64,000 nt of DNA, taken from contig NZ_CP145335.1 of assembly GCF_049568105.1 (NCBI RefSeq), positions 2,418,001-2,482,000 of the forward strand, given 5' to 3'. The first letter of the stretch is position 1. Each line of letters begins with the position of its first letter. The notes beneath the pieces are model-generated. The model searched no databases and was not told where the DNA came from. It worked only from the letters and a program-made list of their open reading frames with translations. The stretch is from Salinisphaera sp049568105. Its GTDB lineage: Bacteria; Pseudomonadota; Gammaproteobacteria; Nevskiales; Salinisphaeraceae. The position numbers and the translations under genes were made by a program. This document shows, piece by piece, positions 51,954-61,371 of this stretch.

Positions 51954-54416
51954 ATGAGTGTCTTTATCAGCCTGGTCGTCGCCCTGGCGGCGATCTGGAT
52001 TCTGGCCTATATCGGCGCCTCGCTACCGGTATGGGCCGCGGCGGTCGCCGTCTATTTTGCGGCACTCGCGATCACCGGCGTGATTGGCTGGCTCGGGCTT
52101 CTGATCGCCGCCATCGTGTTCATCCCGCCGCTGGTGCTGTTCAATAGCCCCGGCCTGCGCAAGCGTCACGCAACCAAGCCAATCTTCGCCGCCTTCAAAT
52201 CGGTACTGCCGCCCATGTCGGATACCGAGCGCGAAGCGCTGGAAGCCGGCAGCACCTGGTGGGAAACGGAAATGTTCCGCGGCAAGCCGGACTGGCAGTA
52301 TCTGCTTGATTTCCGGCGCACCCAGCTCACCGAAGAAGAGCGCGCTTTCATCGACAATGAAACCGAGACCCTGTGCTCGATGCTCGATGAATGGGAGATT
52401 CTCAACGAGCGCCACGATATTCCGCCGGATGGCTGGGACTATATCCGCAAGCACAAATTCTTCGCCATGCTCATTCCGAAAGAGCACGGCGGTCTCGGCT
52501 TTTCGGCCCTGGCCCAGTCGACGGTGGTCGCCAAGATCGCCTCGCGCAGCCTGACTACCGCCGTCACCGTCATGGTGCCGAACTCGCTCGGCCCCGGTGA
52601 GCTGCTCATTCATTACGGCACCAAGGAACAACAGGCCAAATGGCTGCCCGGCCTGGCCGACGGCAGCGAAATCCCCTGCTTCGGCCTCACTGGCCCGGAA
52701 GTCGGCTCCGACGCCGGCGCCCTGCCCGACTACGGCATCGTCTGTAAAGGCGAGTACGAAGGCCGCGAAACGCTCGGCATGAAGCTGACCTTCTCCAAGC
52801 GCTGGATCACGCTTGCCCCGGTAGCCACGGTCATCGGCCTGGCGTTCCGTCTGCATGACCCGGAAGGCCTACTCGGCGATCCAGACAAGACCGACTACGG
52901 CATTACCTGTGCCCTGATCTCGGCCGACGAACCCGGCGTCGAGATCGGCAAGCGCCACTACCCTGGCGCATTCATGAACGGCCCGATCGAAGGACGCGAC
53001 ATCTTCGTGCCGCTGGATGCCATCATCGGCGGTCCGGAAAAAGCCGGCGGTGGCTGGCGCATGCTGGTTGAATGCCTGTCCGCCGGCCGTGGCATCTCAC
53101 TGCCGGCGCTGTCTTCGGCCGCCTCCAAGACCGCCTACCGCATGACCGGCGCCTGGGGCCGTATCCGACGCCAATTCAAACTGCCGGTTGGCAAGTTCGA
53201 AGGCGTCCAGGAGGCGACCGCCCGTATCGCCGGCCTGAACTACAAAATGGAAGCCGCTCGCATCATGACCGCCTCGGGCGTCGACAAGTGCACCCCTTCG
53301 GTGGTCACGGCGATGGCTAAATACCATATGACCGAGTGGATGCGCACCATCGTCAACGATGCCATGGACGTCCACGGCGGCCGCGGTATCCAACAGGGCC
53401 CGCGCAACTACCTGGCCAGCTCCTATCAGTCGGTGCCGATCGCGATCACCGTCGAAGGCGCCAACATCCTGACCCGGAGCCTGATGATCTTCGGCCAGGG
53501 GGCGATTCGCTGCCATCCCTATGTATTTCCGGAGATGGAAGCCGCCCGCGAAGATAACCTCGACGAGTTCGACGATCTTCTGTGGTCGCATGTCGGCTAC
53601 TCGGTCAACCGGGCCGCTCGTGCCTTCACTTTCGGCCTGTCTGGGGCGGTTACGGCCAAAGCACCAGTCACCGGCGTTGCAGCCCCCTACTATCGCCAAC
53701 TCGAGCGTTTCTCATCGGCCCTGGCGGTCTGCTCGGATATCACCATGGGCATGATGGGCGGCGAGCTGAAACGCAAGGAACTGCTCTCTGCCCGGCTTGG
53801 CGACGTACTCTCCGAACTGTATTTCGCCTCGGCGGCCCTAAAATATTTCTACGACGAAGGCGAACAAGAAGACGACGTCGCGCATCTGCACTATGTGATG
53901 GCCGACTCGCTAGCCAAGATCGAAAAAGCTTTCGACGGCTTTTTCCGCAACTTCCCGAACCGCTTCGTCGGCGGCGCCATGCGTTTTCTCGTCTTCCCCA
54001 CCGGCATGGCCCACAAAGGGCCAAGCGATCGGCTCATCAACGCTCTGGGCAACGCCATCATGGAACCGTCGAGCTTTCGAGACCGGCTGTCCGCGGATAT
54101 TTACATCGGCAACGATCCGAACTCGGCGACCGGGCGAATGGAGGCGACGTTCAAGAAACTGGTCGCAGTCGAACCGGTCTACGACAAGTTCCTCAAGGCG
54201 GCTGCCAAGGGCGAACTCGAAGGGCTCACGGTTCAACAGCGGCTACGCTCGGCGGTCGACCAGCAGGTGCTGACCCAGGCCGAGGCCGACCAGGTCGCCG
54301 AGTACGACACGATGCGCTACGACGCCATCCTGACCGATGCGTTCTCCAAAGAGTATCTGGCCGACATGGCGCATAAGCGGCATAACGACCAGCGCAATGA
54401 ATCGCGCGTGGCATAG
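51954..54416 (+). CDS. fadE: Acyl-CoA dehydrogenase FadE
   Basis: An 820-residue enzyme for the first step of fatty acid beta-oxidation. Two membrane helices at the N-terminus (about 1-25 and 27-65) are followed by the acyl-CoA dehydrogenase core (about 115-500, with CFGLTGPEVGSDAGA and GGRGIQQGPRN) and a C-terminal DUF1974-type domain. This layout and length match E. coli FadE (about 814). A good terminator follows. The tetR gene just upstream likely regulates it. Confidence 0.96.
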   Translation: MSVFISLVVALAAIWILAYIGASLPVWAAAVAVYFAALAITGVIGWLGLLIAAIVFIPPLVLFNSPGLRKRHATKPIFAAFKSVLPPMSDTEREALEAGSTWWETEMFRGKPDWQYLLDFRRTQLTEEERAFIDNETETLCSMLDEWEILNERHDIPPDGWDYIRKHKFFAMLIPKEHGGLGFSALAQSTVVAKIASRSLTTAVTVMVPNSLGPGELLIHYGTKEQQAKWLPGLADGSEIPCFGLTGPEVGSDAGALPDYGIVCKGEYEGRETLGMKLTFSKRWITLAPVATVIGLAFRLHDPEGLLGDPDKTDYGITCALISADEPGVEIGKRHYPGAFMNGPIEGRDIFVPLDAIIGGPEKAGGGWRMLVECLSAGRGISLPALSSAASKTAYRMTGAWGRIRRQFKLPVGKFEGVQEATARIAGLNYKMEAARIMTASGVDKCTPSVVTAMAKYHMTEWMRTIVNDAMDVHGGRGIQQGPRNYLASSYQSVPIAITVEGANILTRSLMIFGQGAIRCHPYVFPEMEAAREDNLDEFDDLLWSHVGYSVNRAARAFTFGLSGAVTAKAPVTGVAAPYYRQLERFSSALAVCSDITMGMMGGELKRKELLSARLGDVLSELYFASAALKYFYDEGEQEDDVAHLHYVMADSLAKIEKAFDGFFRNFPNRFVGGAMRFLVFPTGMAHKGPSDRLINALGNAIMEPSSFRDRLSADIYIGNDPNSATGRMEATFKKLVAVEPVYDKFLKAAAKGELEGLTVQQRLRSAVDQQVLTQAEADQVAEYDTMRYDAILTDAFSKEYLADMAHKRHNDQRNESRVA

Positions 54417-54437
54417 CGTCAACAAAACCACCATCAT

Positions 54438-54465
54438 GGCCCGGACTGGTTTCCGGGCCTTTTTT
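54438..54465 (+). terminator. Rho-independent terminator after fadE
   Basis: GGCCCGGA and TCCGGGCC form an 8-bp stem with a 6-base loop (CTGGTT), followed by six T's on the plus strand. Confidence 0.9.
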
Positions 54466-54469
54466 GTTT

Positions 54470-54898
54470 ATGCGCTCACAAAGCGAATTGAACAGTGCGT
54501 TCCACGCAACCGACTACTGCGTGGCATACGGCGACCAAACGATCACGCTCAACCTTGGCCATCCCACGCCCGCTACGCTGGCGCAGTGGGTATCCCGGCA
54601 TAACGACACGGTACCTGCCTGGCTGATCACCGCCTATAATCCGGGCGGCGAAGTAGCCTCCGATGCCGATAACCATGCCCGCGAACATGCCCTGGCCCAG
54701 CTGCTCGAGCGGAACGAGCTACGCTGTCTGAGAGCGGTCAACCGCGATACCGGCGGCAACTGGCCGAACGAGCCGGGCTGGCTGGTGGCCGGCCTGGAAG
54801 AAGGCATGGCACGCAGCCTGGGGCGGCGCTTCGGCCAGGCCGCGATCGTGTCCGTGCAAGTACAAAGCGTCGACCTGATCTGGATCGACGCAGACTGA
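54470..54898 (+). CDS. DUF3293 domain protein
   Basis: A 142-residue protein with the pattern of DUF3293: PAWLITAYNPGG near residue 48, the NHAREHALAQLLER segment, and a C-terminal GFGQAAIVSVQ-like stretch (RRFGQAAIVSVQ). Function is unknown. The ATG at 54470 lies only four bases after the fadE terminator T run and has no ribosome site, so the message may be leaderless or depend on readthrough. Confidence 0.75.
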   Translation: MRSQSELNSAFHATDYCVAYGDQTITLNLGHPTPATLAQWVSRHNDTVPAWLITAYNPGGEVASDADNHAREHALAQLLERNELRCLRAVNRDTGGNWPNEPGWLVAGLEEGMARSLGRRFGQAAIVSVQVQSVDLIWIDAD

Positions 54899-54902
54899 AC
54901 GC

Positions 54903-55202
54903 TCAGCGATCCGAATGCCCCAGATCCCGGTCCGGGGCGATACGATCGCGGATCATCTGCTTGATCGGCTTGGTTTCCGGAAAACCGCCGGCTTCGGCCC
55001 GATCATGCAGACATTGCCCATCCAGCCAAATCTGGAATACGCCCTGCCCGGCTGGCATCAGGGCCACTTCGCCCAGCTGATCGCCGAACGTGGTCAGGAT
55101 TTCCTGGCTCATCCAAGCCGCCCGGGCCACCCAGCGACAGGCCGGGCAATACCGGATGACCACCCGGGGGCGACATGGCGAATCGTCGTTCTGCTCAGAC
55201 AT
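54903..55202 (-). CDS. SelT/SelW/SelH family redox protein
   Basis: A 99-residue thioredoxin-like protein with C19-P-A-C22 in VIRYCPACRW, the Rdx-family motif. In eukaryotic relatives the second position can be selenocysteine; here both are cysteine. The start at 55202 overlaps the upstream thioesterase gene by 8 bases. Such proteins are thought to act as thiol oxidoreductases. Confidence 0.85.
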   Translation of the reverse strand: MSEQNDDSPCRPRVVIRYCPACRWVARAAWMSQEILTTFGDQLGEVALMPAGQGVFQIWLDGQCLHDRAEAGGFPETKPIKQMIRDRIAPDRDLGHSDR

Positions 55203-55638
55203 GCTCGACCGCTGCATAGGCATCGACGAACGGCTGAGGCATGCGACAAGGTCGACCGTTGGACAGCCGGACTGTCACATACTGGGTCCGGCCACGGAAG
55301 ATCGTGCGGCCATCGGACGCCCGACGCATTTGGAAATGCCGCCACATCGCCAGACGGCCATCATTTTCGGCGACCCAGGTCGCAACCTGGAGCCGATCGC
55401 CGAGATTGGCCGCGATAATGTAGTCGAGCGCGTGGTGGCGGACCACACAGGCCGTATCGAGGGCGACATAGCTATCCCAGTCCAGCCCGAGAGCCAACGT
55501 ATGCGCCCAGGCAGCCTGTTCCATATATTTCGGGTACACCGAGTTGTTGACGTGCTCGAGACGATCGATATCGGCCTCGGCCACATCGATTTCGATATAG
55601 AACGGGGCTTGAATATCCCAGCGGGCATCACGAGCCAT
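55195..55638 (-). CDS. Acyl-CoA thioesterase (4HBT family)
   Basis: A 147-residue hotdog protein with the active-site segment ADIDRLEHVNNSVYPKYME. It differs from YbgC and from the thioesterase at 50733, so this window has three hotdog thioesterases. It overlaps the downstream SelW-like gene by 8 bases and should be cotranscribed with it. Confidence 0.88.
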   Translation of the reverse strand: MARDARWDIQAPFYIEIDVAEADIDRLEHVNNSVYPKYMEQAAWAHTLALGLDWDSYVALDTACVVRHHALDYIIAANLGDRLQVATWVAENDGRLAMWRHFQMRRASDGRTIFRGRTQYVTVRLSNGRPCRMPQPFVDAYAAVEHV

Positions 55639-55669
55639 TGCGATCTCGCTTCATTCACTCACCTGGCAT

Positions 55670-55700
55670 AAAAAAAGCCGGCGCACCACGGCGCGCCGGC
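55670..55700 (-). terminator. Rho-independent terminator after the lipoprotein gene
   Basis: On the minus strand GCCGGCGC (55700-55693) pairs with GCGCCGGC (55684-55677), followed by seven T's. It ends transcription of the lipoprotein gene at 55724. Confidence 0.88.
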
Positions 55701-55723
55701 GTTGTGCGACCGCACCAGGCCAT

Positions 55724-56176
55724 TCAACCGGCGGCAACGGCTGTTTTCTGCTGCGCCATGTCCGGCGGTGTACCGACGACTTGATACAGACGCGAGAGGA
55801 AGGCGTTGGCGTTCGGCTGCCCGGAAAACAGTTCGCCGTAGTTGGCCTGGACCTTCGAGGCAAAAACCTGTTTGTCGTTGGCCTGCATCATGTACGCCAG
55901 CGCATCGAGATCCTCCCCCCGACCGCGGGCTGCTTCGCTTTTGAGAATCGCATACTGCGAATGAACGAACTTTTTGCGCGCGCTATGGCTCTGCGCAAAG
56001 GTATCGCGAGTGGTATCGGTGGTCGCCTGGCTGGTTTCTTTGACCGCGTTGGTCGTGGCATCCGCGATACGTGCGGTGCCATTGACCAGCGTGTCCGAGG
56101 TTACGGTGATTTGCGAGCAACCAGTGACCGCCAGACCGAGACCAGCCAGCGCACTCAGACAAAAGATTCGGTGCAT
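55724..56176 (-). CDS. Predicted lipoprotein, DUF3015-like
   Basis: A 150-residue protein with a lipoprotein signal (lipobox VTGC, about residues 16-19). A Thr/Asp/Ala-rich stretch follows (about 30-60), then a helical domain with YAILKSEAARGRGEDLDALA and NYGELF, which recalls DUF3015-type proteins. The ATG at 56176 has a strong ribosome site, AGGGAG. Function unknown; it is probably an envelope protein. It is divergent from the suf operon. Confidence 0.75.
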   Translation of the reverse strand: MHRIFCLSALAGLGLAVTGCSQITVTSDTLVNGTARIADATTNAVKETSQATTDTTRDTFAQSHSARKKFVHSQYAILKSEAARGRGEDLDALAYMMQANDKQVFASKVQANYGELFSGQPNANAFLSRLYQVVGTPPDMAQQKTAVAAG

Positions 56177-56337
56177 GAGGCTCTCCCTAGACGAATATTT
56201 GTTATGGGATTTCATTAGAGCGCGCCCATCGGTTGGCGCGCAAGCATTGGCCTCGGCTTATTTCTTGAACAGCGTCTATAGACCCCCACTATCGTCTACA
56301 TCGAAAGACGACGATATAAGCGGTTGGGCTTTCGCGT

Positions 56338-56343
56338 TATACT
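56338..56343 (+). promoter_or_regulatory. Candidate -10 box of the suf operon
   Basis: TATACT lies 41 bases before the sufB start. The -35 position (17 bases upstream) reads TATAAG and is weak, as expected for an activator-dependent promoter. No clear IscR-type site could be fixed by eye in 56177-56384. Confidence 0.35.
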
Positions 56344-56384
56344 TCGCGTCTGAACAACGAGCTTTCCTAACCATTCGAGTTGCT

Positions 56385-57872
56385 ATGGCTGCACACGAGG
56401 ACGACGTCGAAGCACTTGTTGCTGAACGCGAATACGAAGCTGGGTTTGTCACCGACCTAGAATCCGACACAGTTGCGCCTGGACTGAACGAGGATGTCAT
56501 CCGGTTCATCTCCGCTAAAAAGGAAGAACCAGATTGGATGCTGGAATGGCGCCTGGAAGCCTATCGCCAATGGCAGCAGATGAAGATGCCCCGTTGGCCG
56601 CATCTGCATTATCCGGCGATCGATTTCCAGAAGATTTCCTACTACTCCGCGCCGAAATCGACCAAGGACAAGCCAAAGAGCCTGGACGAAGTCGATCCGA
56701 AACTGCTCGAGACTTACGAAAAGCTTGGCATTCCGCTGCGTGAGCAAGAAATGCTCGCTGGAGTCGAAGGCGCCGAGTACCCCACGGCCGGCAGCAACGT
56801 CGCTGTGGATGCCGTATTCGACAGTGTCTCAGTAGCGACGACTTTCAAAGACAAGCTGGCCGAGGCCGGCGTGATCTTCTGCTCGATATCGGAGGCGATT
56901 CAGGAATACCCTGAATTGGTCCGAGAGCATCTCGGTACCGTGGTTCCGCGCGGCGACAATTTCTTCGCCGGGCTAAACTCGGCGGTGTTTACCGACGGCT
57001 CGTTCGTCTATATACCGGAAGGCGTTTCCTGCCCGATGGAGCTGTCGACCTATTTCCGTATCAACGCGGAAAATACCGGCCAGTTCGAGCGGACTCTGAT
57101 CGTGGCCGAACGCGGCAGTGATGTTTCCTATCTGGAAGGCTGCACCGCCCCCCAGCGTGACGAGAACCAGCTGCATGCGGCGGTCGTCGAGTTGGTCGCC
57201 CTGGACGATGCCGAAATCAAGTATTCGACCGTACAGAACTGGTACCCCGGCGACGAAGACGGCAAAGGCGGTATCTACAACTTCGTGACCAAGCGCGGCG
57301 ATTGCCGGGGAGATCGGTCCAAGATCTCCTGGACCCAGGTTGAAACTGGCTCAGCGATCACCTGGAAATATCCGAGTTGCGTGCTCAACGGCGACGACTC
57401 GGTCGGCGAGTTCTACTCAGTCGCGGTCACCCGGGGTATGCAGCAGGCCGATACTGGCACCAAGATGATCCACGTCGGCAAGAACACCAAGTCGACGATC
57501 ATCGCCAAGGGGATTTCGGCGGCTCGCGGCGAACAGGCCTACCGTGGTCTGGTCAAGATTCTGCCCAGCGCAACGGATGCCCGGAACTTCACGCAGTGCG
57601 ATTCGCTGCTGATCGGCGACAAATGCGGCGCGCATACTTTCCCGTATGTCGAGTCGAAGAACAGCACCGCCAAGCTTGAACACGAGGCGACGACCTCCAA
57701 GATCGGCGAAGACCAGATGTTCTACTGCCAGCAGCGCGGCCTGTCCGAGGAAGACGCTGTGAACTTGATCGTCAACGGCTTCTGTAAGGACGTGTTCAAG
57801 GAGCTGCCAATGGAGTTCGCAGTCGAAGCCCAGAAGCTGCTCAACGTTACGCTCGAGAACGCTGTCGGCTGA
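56385..57872 (+). CDS. sufB: Fe-S cluster assembly scaffold SufB
   Basis: A 495-residue protein, exactly the usual length. SufB forms the SufBC2D complex on which [Fe-S] clusters are built. The beta-helix core and the C-terminal CGAHTFPYVESKNSTAKLEH and SKIGEDQMFYCQQRGLS segments are intact. I chose the ATG at 56385 by family length; the frame is open upstream only through the divergent lipoprotein gene. It is the first suf gene here; a regulator such as SufR or IscR is not adjacent. Confidence 0.97.
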   Translation: MAAHEDDVEALVAEREYEAGFVTDLESDTVAPGLNEDVIRFISAKKEEPDWMLEWRLEAYRQWQQMKMPRWPHLHYPAIDFQKISYYSAPKSTKDKPKSLDEVDPKLLETYEKLGIPLREQEMLAGVEGAEYPTAGSNVAVDAVFDSVSVATTFKDKLAEAGVIFCSISEAIQEYPELVREHLGTVVPRGDNFFAGLNSAVFTDGSFVYIPEGVSCPMELSTYFRINAENTGQFERTLIVAERGSDVSYLEGCTAPQRDENQLHAAVVELVALDDAEIKYSTVQNWYPGDEDGKGGIYNFVTKRGDCRGDRSKISWTQVETGSAITWKYPSCVLNGDDSVGEFYSVAVTRGMQQADTGTKMIHVGKNTKSTIIAKGISAARGEQAYRGLVKILPSATDARNFTQCDSLLIGDKCGAHTFPYVESKNSTAKLEHEATTSKIGEDQMFYCQQRGLSEEDAVNLIVNGFCKDVFKELPMEFAVEAQKLLNVTLENAVG

Positions 57873-57902
57873 TTCCGCCACGCCGACACACTGCTGCTCT
57901 TC

Positions 57903-57933
57903 AGGCCCGCGCCGGTTACGGCCGCGGGCCTGA
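57903..57933. other. Strong hairpin between sufB and sufC
   Basis: CAGGCCCGCG pairs perfectly with CGCGGGCCTG around an 11-base loop in the 88-base gap. No T run follows. It may protect or process the message and set different levels of SufB and SufC. Confidence 0.55.
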
Positions 57934-57960
57934 CCAGTCTTCACACTTTCAATAACGCAT

Positions 57961-58722
57961 ATGATCTCAATCAAGAATCTCCACGCCGAGGTCGAAGGCA
58001 AACCCATTCTGCGCGGGATCGACCTCGAAGTGCCCGATGGCGAAGTCCATGCCATCATGGGGCCGAACGGCTCCGGCAAGTCGACGCTGGCCAGTATTTT
58101 GGCCGGGCGCGAGGACTACGAAGTCACCGAAGGCAGCGTGACCTACAAAGACAAGGAACTGCTTGATCTGGACGCCGAAGAGCGCGCCTGTGAAGGCGTG
58201 TTCCTGGGTTTTCAGTATCCAGTCGAAATCCCGGGCGTTTCTAACCTTTATCTGCTGCGCGCTGCCGTCAATGCGCGTCGCAAATATCGCGGCGAGGACG
58301 AGATCGAAGCCGTGGACTTCATGCAGATGGTCCAGGAAAAGATCAGCCATGTCGGCATGAGCATGGATATGGCCAAGCGCGGCGTGAACGAAGGTTTCTC
58401 GGGTGGCGAGAAAAAACGCAACGAGATCTTCCAGATGTTGATGCTCGAGCCGAGCCTGTCGATTCTCGACGAAACCGACTCCGGCCTCGACATCGACGCG
58501 CTCAAGATCGTGGCCAGCGGCATCAATCGCCTGCGTTCGCCTGAGCGCTCGACGATCCTGGTGACCCACTACAAGCGTCTGCTTGAGTACTGTGTACCGG
58601 ATCGCATCCACGTGCTGTATGAAGGCCGTATTGTGCGCTCGGGCGGGCCCGAACTGGCCGATACGCTGGAATCCGAAGGCTATGCCAATCTCGAAACCGA
58701 GGAGGCCGCTGCGACGTCATGA
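57961..58722 (+). CDS. sufC: Fe-S cluster assembly ATPase SufC
   Basis: A 253-residue ABC-type ATPase that drives the SufBC2D complex. Walker A GPNGSGKST (34-42), the signature FSGGEKKR and Walker B LSILDETDSGLD are intact. The stop overlaps the sufD ATG by 4 bases, so they are coupled. A strong hairpin separates it from sufB. Confidence 0.97.
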   Translation: MISIKNLHAEVEGKPILRGIDLEVPDGEVHAIMGPNGSGKSTLASILAGREDYEVTEGSVTYKDKELLDLDAEERACEGVFLGFQYPVEIPGVSNLYLLRAAVNARRKYRGEDEIEAVDFMQMVQEKISHVGMSMDMAKRGVNEGFSGGEKKRNEIFQMLMLEPSLSILDETDSGLDIDALKIVASGINRLRSPERSTILVTHYKRLLEYCVPDRIHVLYEGRIVRSGGPELADTLESEGYANLETEEAAATS

Positions 58723-60056
58723 GCGCGACGCAACAGATCGAACCCAGTATCGACCACTATCTGGCCGAATTCGCGCGCATCGAGCGCGATCTGCCAGGTA
58801 GCGAGGAATCCAAACGCGAGCGCGCCGCCGAACTGACTCGGTTTTCCGAGGCCGGCTTTCCGACCACACGCCTGGAGGACTGGAAATACACGAGCCTGCA
58901 GCCGGTCGAAAAACGCCGATTTGAAATCGGCGACGAAGCGGAGCCGGTGTCGGTCGACGATATCCGGGCTTATATGCCCGCCGATCTCGATGCCCATCGG
59001 ATCGTGCTCGTCGACGGCTATTTCAATGCAGCTCTGTCACAGCTCGACGAGCTGCCCAGTGGCGTCACCGTGCGCTCTTTCGCTTCTTATCTGAGCGATA
59101 ACGCCGGTGCAACCGTCAAGGCCCGTGAAATCGAAGAAGAGCCCGGCAGTCTGACGGCGATGAATGCGGCGTTTTTCACCGACGGCGCCTACGTCGAGAC
59201 CGCCTCTGGCGCGGTGCTCGATAAGCCACTGCATGTGATCAGCGTGTCCTCTGGGGTACGCGATGAACGCATGACCCAGGTCCGGCATCGCTACGTCATG
59301 GGCGAAAACAGTCAGGCTACGGTCGTCGAACACACCGTGGGCCTGGGCGATAAGCCCTATTTCGCCAATCTGGTCACTGAGGCGGTCATGGGCCGCAACG
59401 CCCAGCTGACCCGGGTGCGGGTACAAGAAGAATCGGAACGCGGTTACCACGTATCGAGCTTCTTCGCCCAACAGCGTCGCGACAGCCGGGTATTCAACCA
59501 CGGCTTCGATCTCGGCGGCCGCCTGGCACGTATCGACACTAATTCACGCCTGGTCGATCACAATTCGGAAATCCATATGTATGGCGTCTATGCCCCGACG
59601 GGCCGCCAGCACATGGATAACCACACCCGTATCGACCATGCCACCGAGCACAGCGTCTCTCGCGAGTTCTATCGCGGTGTACTCGCCGGCCACGGCCGTG
59701 GCGTGTTCAACGGCAAAATCATCATCCACAAGGATGCCCAGAAGACCGACTCCGAGCAGGCTTGCAACGCCCTGTTGCTGTCGGACAAGGCCGAGGTGGA
59801 TGCCAAGCCGGAACTCGAGATCTATGCCGACGACGTCACGGCTGCCCACGGCTCGACCGTCGGCCAGCTCGACGAAGATGCGGTGTTTTATCTGAAGAGC
59901 CGGGGCGTCGATGAGGATGGCGCTCGCGCCATTCTGACTTACAGCTTTGCCAACGCCCTGGTTCAAAAGGTCGGCCTGGCGCCCCTCGAGCGCTATGTCG
60001 AAGCCGCCCTGCTCGCCAAGATGCCAGGCGGCCGAGCTTACGCCGACCTGGCCTGA
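58719..60056 (+). CDS. sufD: Fe-S cluster assembly protein SufD
   Basis: A 445-residue partner of SufB and SufC. It has an N-terminal helical part (1-110) and a beta-helix (about 150-400), with the C-terminal HGSTVGQLDEDAVFYLKSRG segment typical of the family. SufD supports iron entry into the complex. It is followed 18 bases later by sufS. Confidence 0.96.
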   Translation: MSATQQIEPSIDHYLAEFARIERDLPGSEESKRERAAELTRFSEAGFPTTRLEDWKYTSLQPVEKRRFEIGDEAEPVSVDDIRAYMPADLDAHRIVLVDGYFNAALSQLDELPSGVTVRSFASYLSDNAGATVKAREIEEEPGSLTAMNAAFFTDGAYVETASGAVLDKPLHVISVSSGVRDERMTQVRHRYVMGENSQATVVEHTVGLGDKPYFANLVTEAVMGRNAQLTRVRVQEESERGYHVSSFFAQQRRDSRVFNHGFDLGGRLARIDTNSRLVDHNSEIHMYGVYAPTGRQHMDNHTRIDHATEHSVSREFYRGVLAGHGRGVFNGKIIIHKDAQKTDSEQACNALLLSDKAEVDAKPELEIYADDVTAAHGSTVGQLDEDAVFYLKSRGVDEDGARAILTYSFANALVQKVGLAPLERYVEAALLAKMPGGRAYADLA

Positions 60057-60074
60057 TTGGCCGGAGGTAGCACG

Positions 60075-61331
60075 ATGTCCGAAGTACAACAGCCCACGCC
60101 CACAATGCCGACGTTCGACGCCGATCGCGTGCGCTCGGACTTCCCGATTCTGTTGGAAGCGCTGCCGTCGGGCCGCCGGCTCGTGTATCTCGACAACGCG
60201 GCTACTACCCAAAAACCGCTCGCGGTGATCGCGGCCAGCGACGATTATTATCGTCATGCCAACGCCAACGTGCACCGGGCGATCCATACCCTATCCCAAC
60301 GGGCGACCCAGCAGTACGAGGGCGCCCGGGATAAGATCGCTGGCTTCTTAGGCGCTGGCTCGCGTGACGAGATCGTGTTCACGGGGGGTACTACGGACGG
60401 CATCAATCTCGTGGCCCAGTGCTATGCCCGGCCACGCCTGGGTCCGGGCGACGAAATCCTGGTGACCGAGCTCGAACACCACTCGAATATCGTGCCCTGG
60501 CAGATGGTGGCCGAGGCCACCGGGGCCGAAGTGGTGGTAGTGCCGATCGGCGACGACGGCAGTGTGTCTCTGGAAGACTTTAAAGCGAAGCTATCCGAGC
60601 GCACGACCATCGCTGCGTTTGCCCATATCTCGAATTCGCTGGGAACCGTCTTACCGGTCGCTGACATGATCTCAGCTGCCCATGACGCCGGTGCGGTGAC
60701 GCTGATCGACGGCGCCCAGGCCGTGGCCCACTCGCCGGTCGACGTTGAGGCGCTGGACGCGGATTTCTACGCGATTTCTGCTCACAAGCTGTTCGGCCCG
60801 ACGGGCTTCGGCGCGTTGTATGGCAAGCGGGCGCTGCTGGAGAGCATGCCCCCCTATCAAGGCGGCGGCGACATGATCGAAACCGTGTCGTTCTCTGGCA
60901 CCACCTACAATGACGTGCCCTACAAGTTCGAAGCCGGCACCCCGAATATCGCGGGTGCCGCAGCCTTCGGGGCGGCCATTGACTACGTCAACGCTTTGGA
61001 CCTGAATGCCGTGTTCGAACATGAACATGAGCTGCTCGCTCGGGCCACCGCCGCGATGCAGGACATCGAAGGTCTACGCATCATCGGCACCGCACCGGGC
61101 AAAGCCGGAATCATCTCATTCGTGATGGACGGCATCCATGCCCATGACATCGGTACGCTGCTCGATGAATCGGGCATCGCGATCCGTACCGGCCATCACT
61201 GCGCAATGCCGGTCATGGAACGCTTCGACGTCGCGGCGACTGCGCGGGTATCGTTCGCGGCCTACAATACGGCCGAGGACGTCGATGCCCTAATTCAGGG
61301 CCTGGGCAGTATTCAACGCATTTTCGGCTGA
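60075..61331 (+). CDS. sufS: Cysteine desulfurase SufS
   Basis: A 418-residue PLP enzyme that supplies sulfur from cysteine. The PLP lysine is in YAISAHKLFGPTG, and the active cysteine in the RTGHHCAMP loop. The N-terminal LVYLDNAATTQKP is typical of group II desulfurases. GGAGGT lies 6 bases before the ATG at 60075. A sulfur acceptor such as SufE is not in the window. Confidence 0.96.
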   Translation: MSEVQQPTPTMPTFDADRVRSDFPILLEALPSGRRLVYLDNAATTQKPLAVIAASDDYYRHANANVHRAIHTLSQRATQQYEGARDKIAGFLGAGSRDEIVFTGGTTDGINLVAQCYARPRLGPGDEILVTELEHHSNIVPWQMVAEATGAEVVVVPIGDDGSVSLEDFKAKLSERTTIAAFAHISNSLGTVLPVADMISAAHDAGAVTLIDGAQAVAHSPVDVEALDADFYAISAHKLFGPTGFGALYGKRALLESMPPYQGGGDMIETVSFSGTTYNDVPYKFEAGTPNIAGAAAFGAAIDYVNALDLNAVFEHEHELLARATAAMQDIEGLRIIGTAPGKAGIISFVMDGIHAHDIGTLLDESGIAIRTGHHCAMPVMERFDVAATARVSFAAYNTAEDVDALIQGLGSIQRIFG

Positions 61332-61350
61332 GCCGCTGCGCGCTCAGCCG
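61325..61350. other. Hairpin overlapping the sufS stop
   Basis: CGGCTGAGC and GCTCAGCCG form a perfect 9-bp stem with an 8-base loop at the junction of sufS and the Rieske gene. There is no T run, so it probably acts in message stability rather than termination. Confidence 0.5.
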
Positions 61351-61371
61351 CAGACCACAAGGATTGTCGTA

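Noticed and set aside
55974..56384. Upstream extension of the sufB frame
   Set aside because: It runs opposite the lipoprotein gene, and the family length fits the ATG at 56385.
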